Below are positions 53,756 to 63,436 of a stretch of 64,000 bases of DNA, piece by piece; the first letter of the stretch is position 1, and each line of letters begins with the position of its first letter. The stretch is from Campylobacteraceae bacterium (GTDB lineage Bacteria > Campylobacterota > Campylobacteria > Campylobacterales > Campylobacteraceae). A program made the translations under genes and the position numbers. The DNA lies in NCBI GenBank assembly GCA_031268335.1, contig JAIRXG010000031.1, positions 29,328-93,327 on the forward strand, read 5' to 3'. The notes beneath the pieces are model-generated. The model was given only the letters and a program-made list of their open reading frames with translations, made no database searches and was not told the origin of the DNA.

Positions 53756-53784
53756 AAATTGGAGGGTTATTTGCCCTCCAATTT
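53756..53784 (+). terminator. strong intrinsic terminator after the beta-helix gene
   Basis: AAATTGGAGGG, a 7-base loop and CCCTCCAATTT form an 11-bp perfect stem, followed by TATAT. It starts directly after the stop codon. Confidence 0.85.
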
Positions 53785-54209
53785 TATATACTTAAAGTAT
53801 ATTTTTAAAGGTGTTTAAAAGATATAAATTTTCAATTTAAAATGTAAGCTTCAAACTCCGAACTTATATTTCATTTTGCATTCCACAAAATTTTTGATTT
53901 TTGCTCTTTAACTCATCTTAATTTATAAATGCAATAATTTTTTAAAGAAATTGCATACATGTATCTTAAATCATTATAACTTCACAGCGTACATGTAGCG
54001 AAGATTGACTACATAACAAATTCGTTAACTTATTATATTATTATCCTAAATTTAGCTAATAAATTTTAGAGCCAAAACTGACGCTAATATTAAAGTTTTG
54101 ACCTTAGCTACATGTGAGAAACTTTTGCAAAATAGATTATTTTATACTGTTTAAAACAAAATTACTGCAAATTATAATTAAAACGTCCATATAAAGTAAA
54201 AATTTACCG
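53785..54209. other. AT-rich intergenic region with TACATGTA copies
   Basis: No gene seen. TACATGTA at 53956 and 53990; CTACATGTG near 54110. Confidence 0.45.
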
Positions 54210-55418
54210 CTACTCTTTTTTGCCTTTTTTCAGCACATCGTCCAAAACATTTTTAGCTACTTCCCATGCTCTTGAACCTAATTTCTTAGCCTCGTCAGCC
54301 ATATGTTTTGCTTTCGGCGCAGCATCGTTTGTAAAAGCAGTAACTTTCTCGCCCGTCTCTTTTTTCATCTCTACAAATTTTTTGCCGGCTTTTTCTTTAA
54401 ACTCTTTAAATTCTTTTAATTTTTCGTCTGTTTTGAGATTTGTTATGCTAATGCTCAAAGCCTCCGCAGCTTCGGAACTGAGCCTCTTTAATCTTGCCAA
54501 ATATGTATCATGTTCGGCTATGATTTGAGCTAAAATCTTAGAAGAGATGCCATCTAATTTTAATTGGCACTGTTTTAGCATTGTCACAAAAGATTCTTCC
54601 ATGCTTATAATATCTTTTCTGCTCTCTTCAATATCCTGTTTTTGTAACTCTTTTATCTCTTCGGGTACAAATCTTATATCGTTTTTAAATTTTGCCGCCG
54701 CTTTTGCAATACCGCTTTTTGTACCCTCAACCGCACCGTTTAAAATATCGTTTGCATTTGCATAGTCGCTATCGGCTATATCGCACGCAGCTTCTATTAT
54801 CGTACTTGCTATACTCAAAATCTTCTGCTTTGTAAATCTTCCTTCATCTATCGCCTGATAAGTAAAAGTTTTGCTTATTTCTTGCGCCGTGTCTCTTATA
54901 TCGCGCGCATTTTCAATGGTTGTGATAAATGCCTCTTCCGCTGCTTCTTTTAAAATGCCAAGCGTTTCCACATTGAGCAATTTAGCGTCATTTATGCTTT
55001 GCAGTGCTTCATCTTTCTCATCGTCTTTGAGATTTTTGGAGGCTTCTTCTATCGTGTCGTAGGCTTTTGCTATGAGATGTTTTATCTCGATAGATTGTTT
55101 ATAAATAGAGGCTTCAAGCTGCTCTTTTTCATAAATTGTCTTTAAAAGATACTGTTTTTTGTCATGACTTGCCGCTTTGACAAGCCCGTCTATTATAGAT
55201 GTAATTGCATGTGGATTTTTGAATTTTGCCTTTTGCAACACGGATATAAAAAGCTCAAACAGTTGTTCAAGCGTTTTTTGCACATCTTCCTCGCTTGTTG
55301 AATTTTGCAATTTTTTACAAGAGAGATTAAAGCTTGCGTCGCGAATAATTGCCAATATATGCGGGCTGCTTTTATTCTCTTTTATAATATTAAAAAGAAT
55401 GGTCTTTGTTGCTTCCAT
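54210..55418 (-). CDS. DUF6781 helical protein
   Basis: 402 aa, almost wholly helical and rich in Lys, Glu, Ala and Ile. Regions such as ETLGILKEAAEEAFITTIEN and GAVEGTKSGIAKAAAKFKND recur and match DUF6781-type proteins of Campylobacterota. The C-terminal 60 residues (KKFVEMKKETGEKVTAFTND, KHMADEAKKLGSRAWEVAKN) resemble apolipoprotein-like amphipathic repeats that coat lipid. Function unknown. It lies 12 bases after the DUF493 gene, in the same direction. Confidence 0.6.
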   Translation of the reverse strand: MEATKTILFNIIKENKSSPHILAIIRDASFNLSCKKLQNSTSEEDVQKTLEQLFELFISVLQKAKFKNPHAITSIIDGLVKAASHDKKQYLLKTIYEKEQLEASIYKQSIEIKHLIAKAYDTIEEASKNLKDDEKDEALQSINDAKLLNVETLGILKEAAEEAFITTIENARDIRDTAQEISKTFTYQAIDEGRFTKQKILSIASTIIEAACDIADSDYANANDILNGAVEGTKSGIAKAAAKFKNDIRFVPEEIKELQKQDIEESRKDIISMEESFVTMLKQCQLKLDGISSKILAQIIAEHDTYLARLKRLSSEAAEALSISITNLKTDEKLKEFKEFKEKAGKKFVEMKKETGEKVTAFTNDAAPKAKHMADEAKKLGSRAWEVAKNVLDDVLKKGKKE

Positions 55419-55430
55419 AAAAATCTCCTT

Positions 55431-55706
55431 TTAAAGAATAAATTTTATATTTTGCTCTCTTTGTAAACGCTCAAATATCTCTTTTCTCTCTTCGTCGCTT
55501 TCTACCTCGAGTTTTAAAGAGTAACTTTTATAAGCGCCTTTTTTGCTGGTTTTCGAATCGTCCAAAGAGTATTGTTTATTTTTTAAAATGTGCGTTAGCG
55601 TTTTTTTCATATCCATGTCCTGAGTAGCTATCAGTTTATATGTCCACATGCAAGGATAACTTAAAATAAGCTCTTTTGATTCGACATTGTCCGATATGTT
55701 TGCCAT
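55431..55706 (-). CDS. DUF493-family protein (YbeD-like)
   Basis: 91 aa. The ferredoxin-like pattern YPCMWTYKLIATQDMDMKKT followed by SLDDSKTSKKGAYKSYSLKL and ERKEIFERLQREQNIKFIL is that of the DUF493/YbeD group, small proteins with an ACT-like fold of unknown function. GAGGTAAAG precedes the ATG. It is followed by the DUF6781 gene. Confidence 0.8.
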   Translation of the reverse strand: MANISDNVESKELILSYPCMWTYKLIATQDMDMKKTLTHILKNKQYSLDDSKTSKKGAYKSYSLKLEVESDEERKEIFERLQREQNIKFIL

Positions 55707-55905
55707 CTTTACCTCTGCTTTTTTCCAAACAAATCTGAGAAAAACTACGTTCTTATTTTTGTTGTTTAGTGCGTTTTATCGTATCATAATCAAGCTTTTA
55801 TTTCAACACTTGTTCGGATTTTCGTTTTTGTCGTTGCAACAAGCTTGGACAAATTAAGTTTATTTTGCTTTTTGCCTATAAATCCTTGCTCAAATTCAAA
55901 TCCAT

Positions 55906-55916
55906 TATAATATAAT
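55906..55916 (+). promoter_or_regulatory. -10 boxes of the AEC transporter gene
   Basis: Two overlapping TATAAT copies (55906-55911 and 55911-55916). They lie about 30-40 bases before the ATG at 55947 and across the head of the longer open frame, supporting the later start. Confidence 0.55.
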
Positions 55917-55946
55917 TTGCCTTTAATAATTTTCGAGAGGTGCTTG

Positions 55947-56867
55947 ATGCTCTTTTCTATTTTTACTTTGGGTTTAAAAATATTTCCGCTGTATATAAAT
56001 ATAACTTTTGGTTATTTAGCGAGTAAAAAACTTGGTGTTGCGCGCGAGATGATAGCCCCTTTGATAGTTTACATTATAGCTCCCGTTGTTGTTTTCGGCG
56101 CTACTTTTCAAGTCAAACTTGACAAAAATATTGTGTTGATTCCACTCATTATCTTTGCTATATCTGCCGGACTTTGTTTTTTGACATTTTTCATCTCCAA
56201 AAAAATTTGGCAAGATAGAACAAAAAATCTTGTCGCATTTAGTGCCGGTACGGGAAATACGGGATACTTTGGCATACCTTTAGCGTTTATATTGTTATCT
56301 CCGGATGCTGCAAATATCTATGTTTTGGCGCTCGTTATGTCGTTTTTATACGAATATACGATAGGTTTTTATATCATTTCAAGAAGCAGCTATACATTTT
56401 CACAAAGTATGATAAAAATAGTAAAACTCCCCGTCATTTACGCAGCGGCAGCAGGACTTACATGTAATATATTGAATGTAGATTTTGGAAATGGTTTTGT
56501 AAATTATTTGGACTCTTTTAGGGGCGCTTATTCGACGCTTGGTATGATGATGGTAGGAATGGGGCTTATCGGCATAAAAGAGATTGGCATGGATATGAAG
56601 TTTATCGGTATGACTTTTTTTGCCAAATTTATTATGTGGCCTTTAGTTGCGCTCTTGACAGCATTTTTGGATAAAAACTTTTTTCACGTTCTTAATGAAG
56701 ACGCTTATAACGTTATCTTTGTTTACTCTATAGTTCCTATGGCGGCAAATACAGTTATAATGGCAACGCTTTTTAAAGTTAAACCAGAGCAAGCATCGCT
56801 TGCCATACTTTTGAGCACACTCTTTGCATTTTTTACGATTCCGATTATGGCGACATTATTTTTATAA
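55947..56867 (+). CDS. AEC-family transporter
   Basis: 306 aa from the ATG at 55947 (MLFSIFTLGLKIFPLYINIT), with GAGAGG upstream. Ten hydrophobic segments; the first helices carry GYLASKKLG and the second half VAFSAGTGNTGYFGIPLA (about 98-115), a common AEC signature, and VYSIVPMAANTVIMATL. The family exports auxin-like or other organic anions in various bacteria; the substrate here is unknown. Confidence 0.85.
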   Translation: MLFSIFTLGLKIFPLYINITFGYLASKKLGVAREMIAPLIVYIIAPVVVFGATFQVKLDKNIVLIPLIIFAISAGLCFLTFFISKKIWQDRTKNLVAFSAGTGNTGYFGIPLAFILLSPDAANIYVLALVMSFLYEYTIGFYIISRSSYTFSQSMIKIVKLPVIYAAAAGLTCNILNVDFGNGFVNYLDSFRGAYSTLGMMMVGMGLIGIKEIGMDMKFIGMTFFAKFIMWPLVALLTAFLDKNFFHVLNEDAYNVIFVYSIVPMAANTVIMATLFKVKPEQASLAILLSTLFAFFTIPIMATLFL

Positions 56868-56952
56868 ACCTTTTTGATAGACGAGTTAAATCTCTACATG
56901 TAGCGAAAATGATGAAAGCCTTTAAATAGGACAGGTTTTCGTCATCGTTATC

Positions 56953-57332
56953 TTAATATCCAAATGCCTCGTTTACCAATATGATGCTGATTCGCCCCGG
57001 CGCGTCTTGCTGAATGATTCCATATTTTTTTGATATGTTCTGAGCCGGAGCGTTCAAGTTTTTGCCGAATGTCAAAGCTTTTTTATTTAATCTTTCGGCA
57101 TTTTTCACGACAGCTATATTTTTTATTCTTTCAAAACCGTCGTTTATACCTTTAACAACTTTATTGATTCCCGCTATTATCAAAAGTTTATTTGAACCAA
57201 AGATTTGTTCCGCTACTCTGTTATCTTCGCCGCCGCAATTTATAAGCGTGCCCTCTTGTGTTAAAGCGTTTGTGCTTGTTATAAATATATCGGCTGTAAG
57301 ACCGTTTTTACGCCTTTTTATGTTCCCTAAAA
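56953..57332 (-). pseudogene. LUD-domain (LutC/YkgG-type) lactate-utilisation pseudogene
   Basis: From about 57332 one minus-strand frame reads GNIKRRKNGLTADIFITSTN, EGTLINCGGEDNRVAEQIFG and LLIIAGINKVVKGINDGFER, ending at 56953. This is the last 125 or so residues of a LUD-domain protein. A stop lies just before the front of this stretch, and no N-terminal part is found upstream, so the gene is truncated and dead. A 76-aa frame starting at 57183 is only its tail. Confidence 0.62.
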
Positions 57333-57710
57333 GTCGTCAAAAACCAAGTCTTAATACTCATGCTTTGCCTTTTGCTTTTTATGAACGAATAGTATAACAC
57401 AAATACAATCCGGCGAGTTATTGGAATGTTTTTGTCCAAAATTTCAGAATTTACTCAAAAAGCGTACATGTAGCGGTAATTTATATTTGTTTTATAAAAA
57501 TGTGATACGAAAATAGGCTTGTGAAAGATTTTTGCGCTAAAGCTGATTTAAAAGCTTTTATAACTTTGTTGTCAACTTTTTGTTTTGGGTATAACTCTAG
57601 AAATACTGCGTAATGTTGTGATTAGACATATTTGTGGTTTTGCTGTTTAATATTGTCTTGAAATGTTTAAGAATGTTGATTTTTATTGTTTAATACTGCT
57701 CTGTATTAGA
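57333..57710. other. intergenic region, no gene seen
   Basis: AT-rich DNA between the LUD pseudogene and tRNA-Pro. TACATGTA occurs at 57465 in the context CGTACATGTAGCGG, similar to those at 53990 and 56895. Confidence 0.4.
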
Positions 57711-57788
57711 TGGTCGGGGTGACGGGACTTGAACCCGCGACCTCTACCACCCCAAGATAGCGCGCTAGCCAGGCTGCGCTACACCCCG
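57711..57788 (-). tRNA. tRNA-Pro(GGG)
   Basis: 78 nt with encoded CCA. Acceptor CGGGGTG pairs with CACCCCG, the C1-G72 start typical of tRNA-Pro. The anticodon loop is TTGGGGT with anticodon GGG; the T arm is GCGGGTTCAAGTCCCGT. Stand-alone gene upstream of the dynamin pair on the same strand. Confidence 0.93.
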
Positions 57789-58033
57789 AAACCAAGAGAG
57801 CATTATATCTTTTAAGTATAAAATGGGCGTTAAAAATTTTGTTTTAAGATAAAATTTTTTAGCAAAATTTTTAAGAGCAAAACCGTCTTAAATTGTGAAA
57901 AATTTTTTGAAGTTTTTCACATCTTTTTCACGATGTGAAAGAAAAACTTAAGCAAAAAAATGCAGCAAAAAAATTGCCGAGATTTTGGACGTTAAATCAT
58001 ACATTTTTTACAAAACGGTTGCAAAATTTCTAA

Positions 58034-60055
58034 TTAAATAGTATTAAATAGCGAAATTAACTTATTTTTAAGTTTCACATACTCATTTTTACTTTCTGAG
58101 ATAAGGGACATTTTCTCACTGTTTATTTTCGCAAAATTTTCCGCCAACTTATCATAATTTTTACCCACAAAACTTCTGGATGAACGCATAAGATTTTCAA
58201 GTTCGTATGTATGAAAAGCGATCTTCAAACGCTCTTTTATTTCATCAAGCCTTGGTTCGTAAATACTAAATTTTGTCGGATTTTCTTCGTATAATTTTAT
58301 GGAATTTTCTATCCTGCGTTCCAAAAACGCTACTACAACTTCAGTTGCATTTTGATAATTAAATTTTACCAAAGAGCCTACATGTTTGAATTCGGAACTG
58401 ATTTTAGCGAAACTATCGTTTATTTCGTCGCTGAAAGGTTTTAAAATGTTTTCATAGCTTTTTGAGGCAAATTTACGCACGTTGGCAAATTGTATGTCGG
58501 AATACAATGGTTTATTTTTGCGTATCAATTCATAAGGTTTTTGCCATTCCAAAACTCTTGCCTCCAACTTTTCAAATACTTGAGCATTTTGCAAATTGAC
58601 CTCATCTTGAATGATTTCAAGCGATTTTAGGTACTGTTTAAACATTTTGCCCACCAAATCATCGTCAAAAAAAAGCTTTTTATACACTTCGTCGGCATTA
58701 ATTTTCGGCGCTTCGTATTTGTAGGCTGTAAAAATTTCCTTGCCGCCAAAAAATCCCGCTTTTGTTTTTGCGTATCTTACCCTTTGCGAGCCTCTTTTTT
58801 TAGATAATATCTCCGCAGCGATTTTTTCTATAATCTCTTCAATTCTCAGAAGCGATTCGTTCAAAGATTTTGCAAAACGACTTTTTAGTTCTTCAAAAGT
58901 TTTTGTCGCTTCTTTTGCATATTCGTTCAAAATATTTTCAAGTTCTTCATAAACTAAGATTATTTTTTCTTCTTGTTCTATCAGCATTTCAATCAGAAGC
59001 TTTGCATCTTGCGTGATGGCAAACTCTTTAGCGCTTATGGATATAGGTTGAATCTCTTTATATATAAATGACAGTACGGCTTCTATGTTAGATTCTTTTA
59101 AAAGCGCTTCATTTTGAGATGAGTTTTTTTTGCTCAAAGTTTCGCTTTGTTTATTAAACTCTTCCAGCGCGTCGTCAAGCATCTGTTTTTTGATAATATA
59201 GCCGTTTTGCAATGCGCTTTTTTTTAGTTTTCTTAAAGCATTATCAAAACTCTCTTCAAGTACAGTCTCTTTTTTATTTGATCTTGCCTCTACCGCTTGT
59301 TTTGCGGATATCGGGATAACTTCACTAAAATATTTTTTGAAAGCTTGCTTTACATACTCGCTTGTTTGCTTCACCTGTTCTTTGGAAAATTTATCTTTTT
59401 GGTTTAAAACACAAAGCGATTTATTTTGATAAGAGTGCATAAATTTTTCCAACACTTCAGCTTCGCTCATTTTTCCGGCATTGTCAATGAGACTAAGCCA
59501 AATGATACCGTCCACCTCTTTGAGAACCGCCTCTGTTGCCGCAGTATCAGAAAAGCTTTGCGAGTTGAGCCCGGGAGTATCTACAAAAATTATATCTTTC
59601 AAAAGTTCCAAAGGAGCGTAAAGCGTGATATAGTCTATATCATCTGCCAAAGCGCTTCTTTGGTCTGTGAAATTTGCGATATTTTCTACTTGAAAAAAAG
59701 CTTCTCTGCCGTCTTTATAGCGTACCATAATGCTAAATTCATCGCCATAGCGGATATAATTTACCTTTGATGTAACAGGCGTTATACCTGTAGGCAAGAT
59801 ATCTTTAGCCAAGAGCGCATTTAAAAATGTGGATTTACCGCTTGAAAATTGTCCCGTGATAGCTACTTTCATGGGTTCTTCAGCCCTTATTTTGAGTTTT
59901 TTAATCGCTTCGTCCAATTCGATGGAAGCATACATATACGGCTTTGTAAGAGCGGCTCCTATGTTGTTCACAAATCTTGAAATATTTTCAAATCGCTCGT
60001 TGTTTTCACTCTCTAACGCTTTAAACTCTTCTATAAATTCTTCAAACAAATTCAT
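58034..60055 (-). CDS. dynamin-like GTPase, second of a pair
   Basis: 673 aa. GTPase motifs: G1 GQFSSGKSTFLNAL (about 67-80), G2/G3 ITPVTSKVNYIRYGD and FVDTPGLNSQ, G4 LNQKDKFS. A long helical stalk follows with GSQRVRYAKTKAGFFGGKEI near the middle. The size, order and pairing match DLP1/DLP2 of Campylobacter jejuni, which form a tetramer and tether membranes. Its ATG overlaps the stop of the other gene (ATGA), so both are co-translated. Confidence 0.85.
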   Translation of the reverse strand: MNLFEEFIEEFKALESENNERFENISRFVNNIGAALTKPYMYASIELDEAIKKLKIRAEEPMKVAITGQFSSGKSTFLNALLAKDILPTGITPVTSKVNYIRYGDEFSIMVRYKDGREAFFQVENIANFTDQRSALADDIDYITLYAPLELLKDIIFVDTPGLNSQSFSDTAATEAVLKEVDGIIWLSLIDNAGKMSEAEVLEKFMHSYQNKSLCVLNQKDKFSKEQVKQTSEYVKQAFKKYFSEVIPISAKQAVEARSNKKETVLEESFDNALRKLKKSALQNGYIIKKQMLDDALEEFNKQSETLSKKNSSQNEALLKESNIEAVLSFIYKEIQPISISAKEFAITQDAKLLIEMLIEQEEKIILVYEELENILNEYAKEATKTFEELKSRFAKSLNESLLRIEEIIEKIAAEILSKKRGSQRVRYAKTKAGFFGGKEIFTAYKYEAPKINADEVYKKLFFDDDLVGKMFKQYLKSLEIIQDEVNLQNAQVFEKLEARVLEWQKPYELIRKNKPLYSDIQFANVRKFASKSYENILKPFSDEINDSFAKISSEFKHVGSLVKFNYQNATEVVVAFLERRIENSIKLYEENPTKFSIYEPRLDEIKERLKIAFHTYELENLMRSSRSFVGKNYDKLAENFAKINSEKMSLISESKNEYVKLKNKLISLFNTI

Positions 60056-62319
60056 TCTATAATCTCCGACAATCTTCTTTGTATCTGTCCTAATATCAAA
60101 AGTTTTTCTTGTATGATTTTTTCTCGTTCTTTTGCCTTTTGCCTATCAAAAGTCAACATCTCTATCTGTCTTCTTAAGCTATTCGCTTCATCTCGCATAA
60201 CACTTTTAGCCCTATTTAACGGCTCTTCATTACGCAAGACAAAGTCGTCCATAAGTTTGCTATTTAAAGTTTTTAAAATTTTCCAAAGCTCTTTTTTTAT
60301 CGTAATAAATTCGTCTTTTAAATGCAAGCTTATATCGTTACCAAACCCCTCAATACTTGTCCTGGAACATTTTTTTAAACTTGTCAAAATCCTTAAGATA
60401 AGTACGGAAAAGTTTAGATTTATTCCGCTTGTTTGATTTTCAAAAAAAGCTTTTGCGTCAAATTTTGGAATATCTAAACTTATCTCAATATTTTCAAAAA
60501 GCGCCAGCAATCTCTCCTCTACGCTTAAAGATTTTTTGCTAAAACCAAATCTAAAATCGCGTATCAAATCTATCATGCCGTCTTTCAAACCGCTCTGTAT
60601 AATATAAGATATGCGCTCTTCAGTCGGCTTTTTTTTGTTTTTATTTAGTTCATATTTTACATCGTCGTAAACTCTTGAAAATATTTTGTCTCGCAAAGCG
60701 TTAGCTCTTGCATCAATCTCCATTAAAGCCGCATTACCGAACTCTTCCAACTCTTTTGCGCAATCTTTTACATGTAGAAGCAACCTTTCAAGCTCTGTCT
60801 CTTTTTTTGCATTTTGACTCTCTACGATTTCCAATTCTGTCTTTAACTCTTCAAATGATTTGTCCAGATTTTCATTTTCTTTCGTAAAAGCGTTTATGCT
60901 CTCTTCTGTTGAAAGATATAAAATTTTGGCATTTGAACAAATCAGCAGATTGGCTTTTGGACTTTTGTGTCCAAAAAGCGCTTCGTTCAAATAGCTTTCT
61001 ACTTCAAAGATGCCCGTCTGCTTCTCATCGTACCCAAGAGCCAAAGCCTCTTTTGCTTTCCCTGTGCGATGCATTAAAGCCAACTTGCCGGCTACTGCTA
61101 TAAAATCTATATTTTGAGGTTTGAAAAAACTGCTTTTATTTAGTTGTTCGAGCCGTTTTTTTATGCTTTTTGTCGTATAAGCGATTACTTCTGAAAGCTC
61201 CTCTTTAGTTATCGCATCTATTCTTGTTATGATTACCAAAAGTTTTGAAACGCCTTGATAAGCAAATGCGTCAGCTATGAACTCTACATCTTTTTCGCTT
61301 GCGCTTTGGGCAGCATTCATCAAATGTATCATCAAATCGCAAGAATTCAAATACTCTTTCGTTATCTCTTCTCTTTGCACCACCGGGTCGTCAAGTCCGG
61401 GAGTGTCTACTATCGTAACGCCGTCTTTTAAAAATTCAAGACTTGTATAAAGCTCCACACTTTGAACAAGGTTACACTTCATATCTGATTTTTCAGCAGA
61501 AGTGTAAAGGCTGATATCATTTATATCTATATCTATTTGCCTGCCCTCTTCCGTGATAAACTTACCAATCTCTTCGCCGAATTTATCTTTTGTGCTTTTT
61601 ATAAAATTAGAGATTTGCTCTACATACCGCGCGCTTTTTTCTATAGCTTCCCATCTATCTTTGCTCCAAAAATTAACCTTAACTTTTGGCGCGTCGGAGT
61701 ATTTTAAAAGCGTCAAATTTGCAGTTTCGGGCACAACCGCCGTTCCTAAAATATTCGAACGCAAAAGCGCATTTAAAAGGGTGGATTTACCAGCGTTCAT
61801 AACGCCTGTTATTCCTATGGAAAAACTGCGTTCTTTAAGCGATTTTTCAACATTTTCAAGTTGTTTTTTTGCTAAATTGCTCTCAATAGTTTTAGAAAGC
61901 AGAAAGCATATATCAAACAAAATATCCAATTTTTCTTGAAACGTTTTATCGTTTTGCAAAGGCTTTAAATTTTCGCCTTTTTGCTCGTTTTCATTTTTTA
62001 GAGATACAGTAAAGACTCTTTTGATTTCGTCTGACTTTTGAAAAGCCAAAATTTCCTCATTTGAAAGTTTATCAAGAGCCTCAAACAATGCTTGTTGAAA
62101 CTCTTGCGAATTTTTTTCTTTAAAAACTTTTGAAATTTCCTCTTTTTCTCTTTGCAAGTTAAAATCGGCAAGCTTTAGTTCAAATAGATTTTTCAAAATC
62201 CCAGAAAATGCGCTAAGTTTTGCGAATGTGTTTAAATTTTTCTCATCGGCGCTCAAAACAACGGCGCAAAACTCTGCAAAATCTTTTAGGGGGAGGTTTT
62301 TGTTTATGGCTGACATCAT
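60052..62319 (-). CDS. dynamin-like GTPase, first of a pair
   Basis: 755 aa if started at the second ATG of a TTG-ATG-ATG series. An N-terminal helical part (1-160) is followed by the GTPase: G1 GVMNAGKSTLLNALL (about 175-189), G2 AVVPETANLT, G3 IVDTPGLDDPV, G4 ITRIDAI. A long alpha-helical region completes the protein. It is longer than its partner, as is DLP1 relative to DLP2 in C. jejuni. The promoter probably lies in the short upstream gap. Confidence 0.85.
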   Translation of the reverse strand: MMSAINKNLPLKDFAEFCAVVLSADEKNLNTFAKLSAFSGILKNLFELKLADFNLQREKEEISKVFKEKNSQEFQQALFEALDKLSNEEILAFQKSDEIKRVFTVSLKNENEQKGENLKPLQNDKTFQEKLDILFDICFLLSKTIESNLAKKQLENVEKSLKERSFSIGITGVMNAGKSTLLNALLRSNILGTAVVPETANLTLLKYSDAPKVKVNFWSKDRWEAIEKSARYVEQISNFIKSTKDKFGEEIGKFITEEGRQIDIDINDISLYTSAEKSDMKCNLVQSVELYTSLEFLKDGVTIVDTPGLDDPVVQREEITKEYLNSCDLMIHLMNAAQSASEKDVEFIADAFAYQGVSKLLVIITRIDAITKEELSEVIAYTTKSIKKRLEQLNKSSFFKPQNIDFIAVAGKLALMHRTGKAKEALALGYDEKQTGIFEVESYLNEALFGHKSPKANLLICSNAKILYLSTEESINAFTKENENLDKSFEELKTELEIVESQNAKKETELERLLLHVKDCAKELEEFGNAALMEIDARANALRDKIFSRVYDDVKYELNKNKKKPTEERISYIIQSGLKDGMIDLIRDFRFGFSKKSLSVEERLLALFENIEISLDIPKFDAKAFFENQTSGINLNFSVLILRILTSLKKCSRTSIEGFGNDISLHLKDEFITIKKELWKILKTLNSKLMDDFVLRNEEPLNRAKSVMRDEANSLRRQIEMLTFDRQKAKEREKIIQEKLLILGQIQRRLSEIIE

Positions 62320-62549
62320 CAATCTTTGTAAAATTTTTTGAAAAAGTATATCAAAAATAATGTGAAACGCTTTTTAATATAAAATTTTAATTCAAGATTG
62401 ATTTGGTATTTTGTCAATTTCTCACAAATTCGCATCGTCTTAGAATTATCACATGGCAAAACTTACTCATTTGTTCATACAAAAGAAGTGAAACTTGCAT
62501 CATACATGTAAGAATATTCTATGTTTTTAGTCCGCACCCCTAATTGCTT

Positions 62550-62945
62550 TTACACGTATTGTTGACGAATGTGTTTGTGGAAAAGTATACGGTATGAAGA
62601 GTTGATAAATTCAACTTCATTATAACTGTTTACATCATAAAGGTTTGAAGCATACATGTAATGATATTTAGCTTGTTTGTTATCGTACATGTATGAGTTC
62701 CCGTTCTTGGAGTTAAAGGTAAAACACCACGAACCAGTATGGTCACTATCTCTTTGTTGCCCTACATTCCATGTACCCTGTGGAATTGGTCCAACATTTC
62801 CTTCCGTTTGTAAATTCGGATTATTTATTCCGTTGCCATTACCAGAATAACCTCTAGCTTCTGGTGTTCTTGTTCCCGCTGCATCATCAATATGTGTTAA
62901 ATCTCCTGATTGTAAATATATGATAATATTTTTTATGTTGTTCAT
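62550..62945 (-). CDS. Tlde1/DUF2778-like protein with altered C-terminus
   Basis: 131 aa if started at 62945; an upstream ATG overlaps the preceding gene. GYSGNGNGINNPNLQTEGNV followed by GPIPQGTW is the signature of the Tlde1 family of L,D-transpeptidase-like T6SS effectors. The family normally continues to a catalytic His/Cys pair (IHG...SxGC), which is missing: the C-terminal 60 residues are of another kind (CFTFNSKNGNSYMYDNKQ, then KHIRQQYV), and two TACATGTA copies fall within this stretch. Activity is therefore doubtful. It lies after a secreted protein and an M15-like protein on the same strand. Confidence 0.5.
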   Translation of the reverse strand: MNNIKNIIIYLQSGDLTHIDDAAGTRTPEARGYSGNGNGINNPNLQTEGNVGPIPQGTWNVGQQRDSDHTGSWCFTFNSKNGNSYMYDNKQAKYHYMYASNLYDVNSYNEVEFINSSYRILFHKHIRQQYV

Positions 62946-62956
62946 TTCACATTTCT

Positions 62957-63436
62957 TTAATCTGAAATCCATATCCTTGAAAAATTACTATTCTCATTAT
63001 TCCAATAAAATATTGAGCTTGCTCCCTCATATTTAAAAAATTCTATAGAATTAAAATCTATTGTAATTGACAAATTTCCCTCAAGTGAACAATCAAAATA
63101 TCCTTTAGAACAAGCTGTTTCATAAGTTCCAGCTTTAAGTAATCTTATCCCCATAATTTCTTTATAATTACTTTCCAAATCATCTGTTAAAATATATTGC
63201 TTAAAACTATTATTTCCTTCATTAATTAAAGCAACCAATACTAATTTTTTACCATCATTAGATATATCCATTTGAATTTTGTCACTCATGTTATCACCAT
63301 TAACATCACCTTCAATGCTCAAGTATCTATTTTTATTATCATGCCAGGCCTCTTGCTTTGTTGCGTTGTTGTTATTTATAACTTCTGCTTGTATACAACA
63401 GCCTATAAAAACTAAAATTATCAATAGTTGTTTCAT
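62957..63436 (-). CDS. secreted protein of unknown function
   Basis: 159 aa. A signal peptide (KQLLIILVFIGCCIQAE) with a Cys pair is followed by a region with DVNGDNMSDKIQMDI, a FG-GAP-like Asp-rich turn, then beta-type sequence. Its place between the two effector-like genes, and its periplasmic signal, suggest an immunity or accessory role, but there is no family match. Its ATG follows the previous gene's stop closely. Confidence 0.5.
   Translation of the reverse strand: MKQLLIILVFIGCCIQAEVINNNNATKQEAWHDNKNRYLSIEGDVNGDNMSDKIQMDISNDGKKLVLVALINEGNNSFKQYILTDDLESNYKEIMGIRLLKAGTYETACSKGYFDCSLEGNLSITIDFNSIEFFKYEGASSIFYWNNENSNFSRIWISD

Noticed and set aside
56953..57183. A separate 76-aa gene in the LUD region
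   Set aside because: It is only the tail of the LUD-domain frame; the upstream part of the domain continues in the same frame before this ATG.
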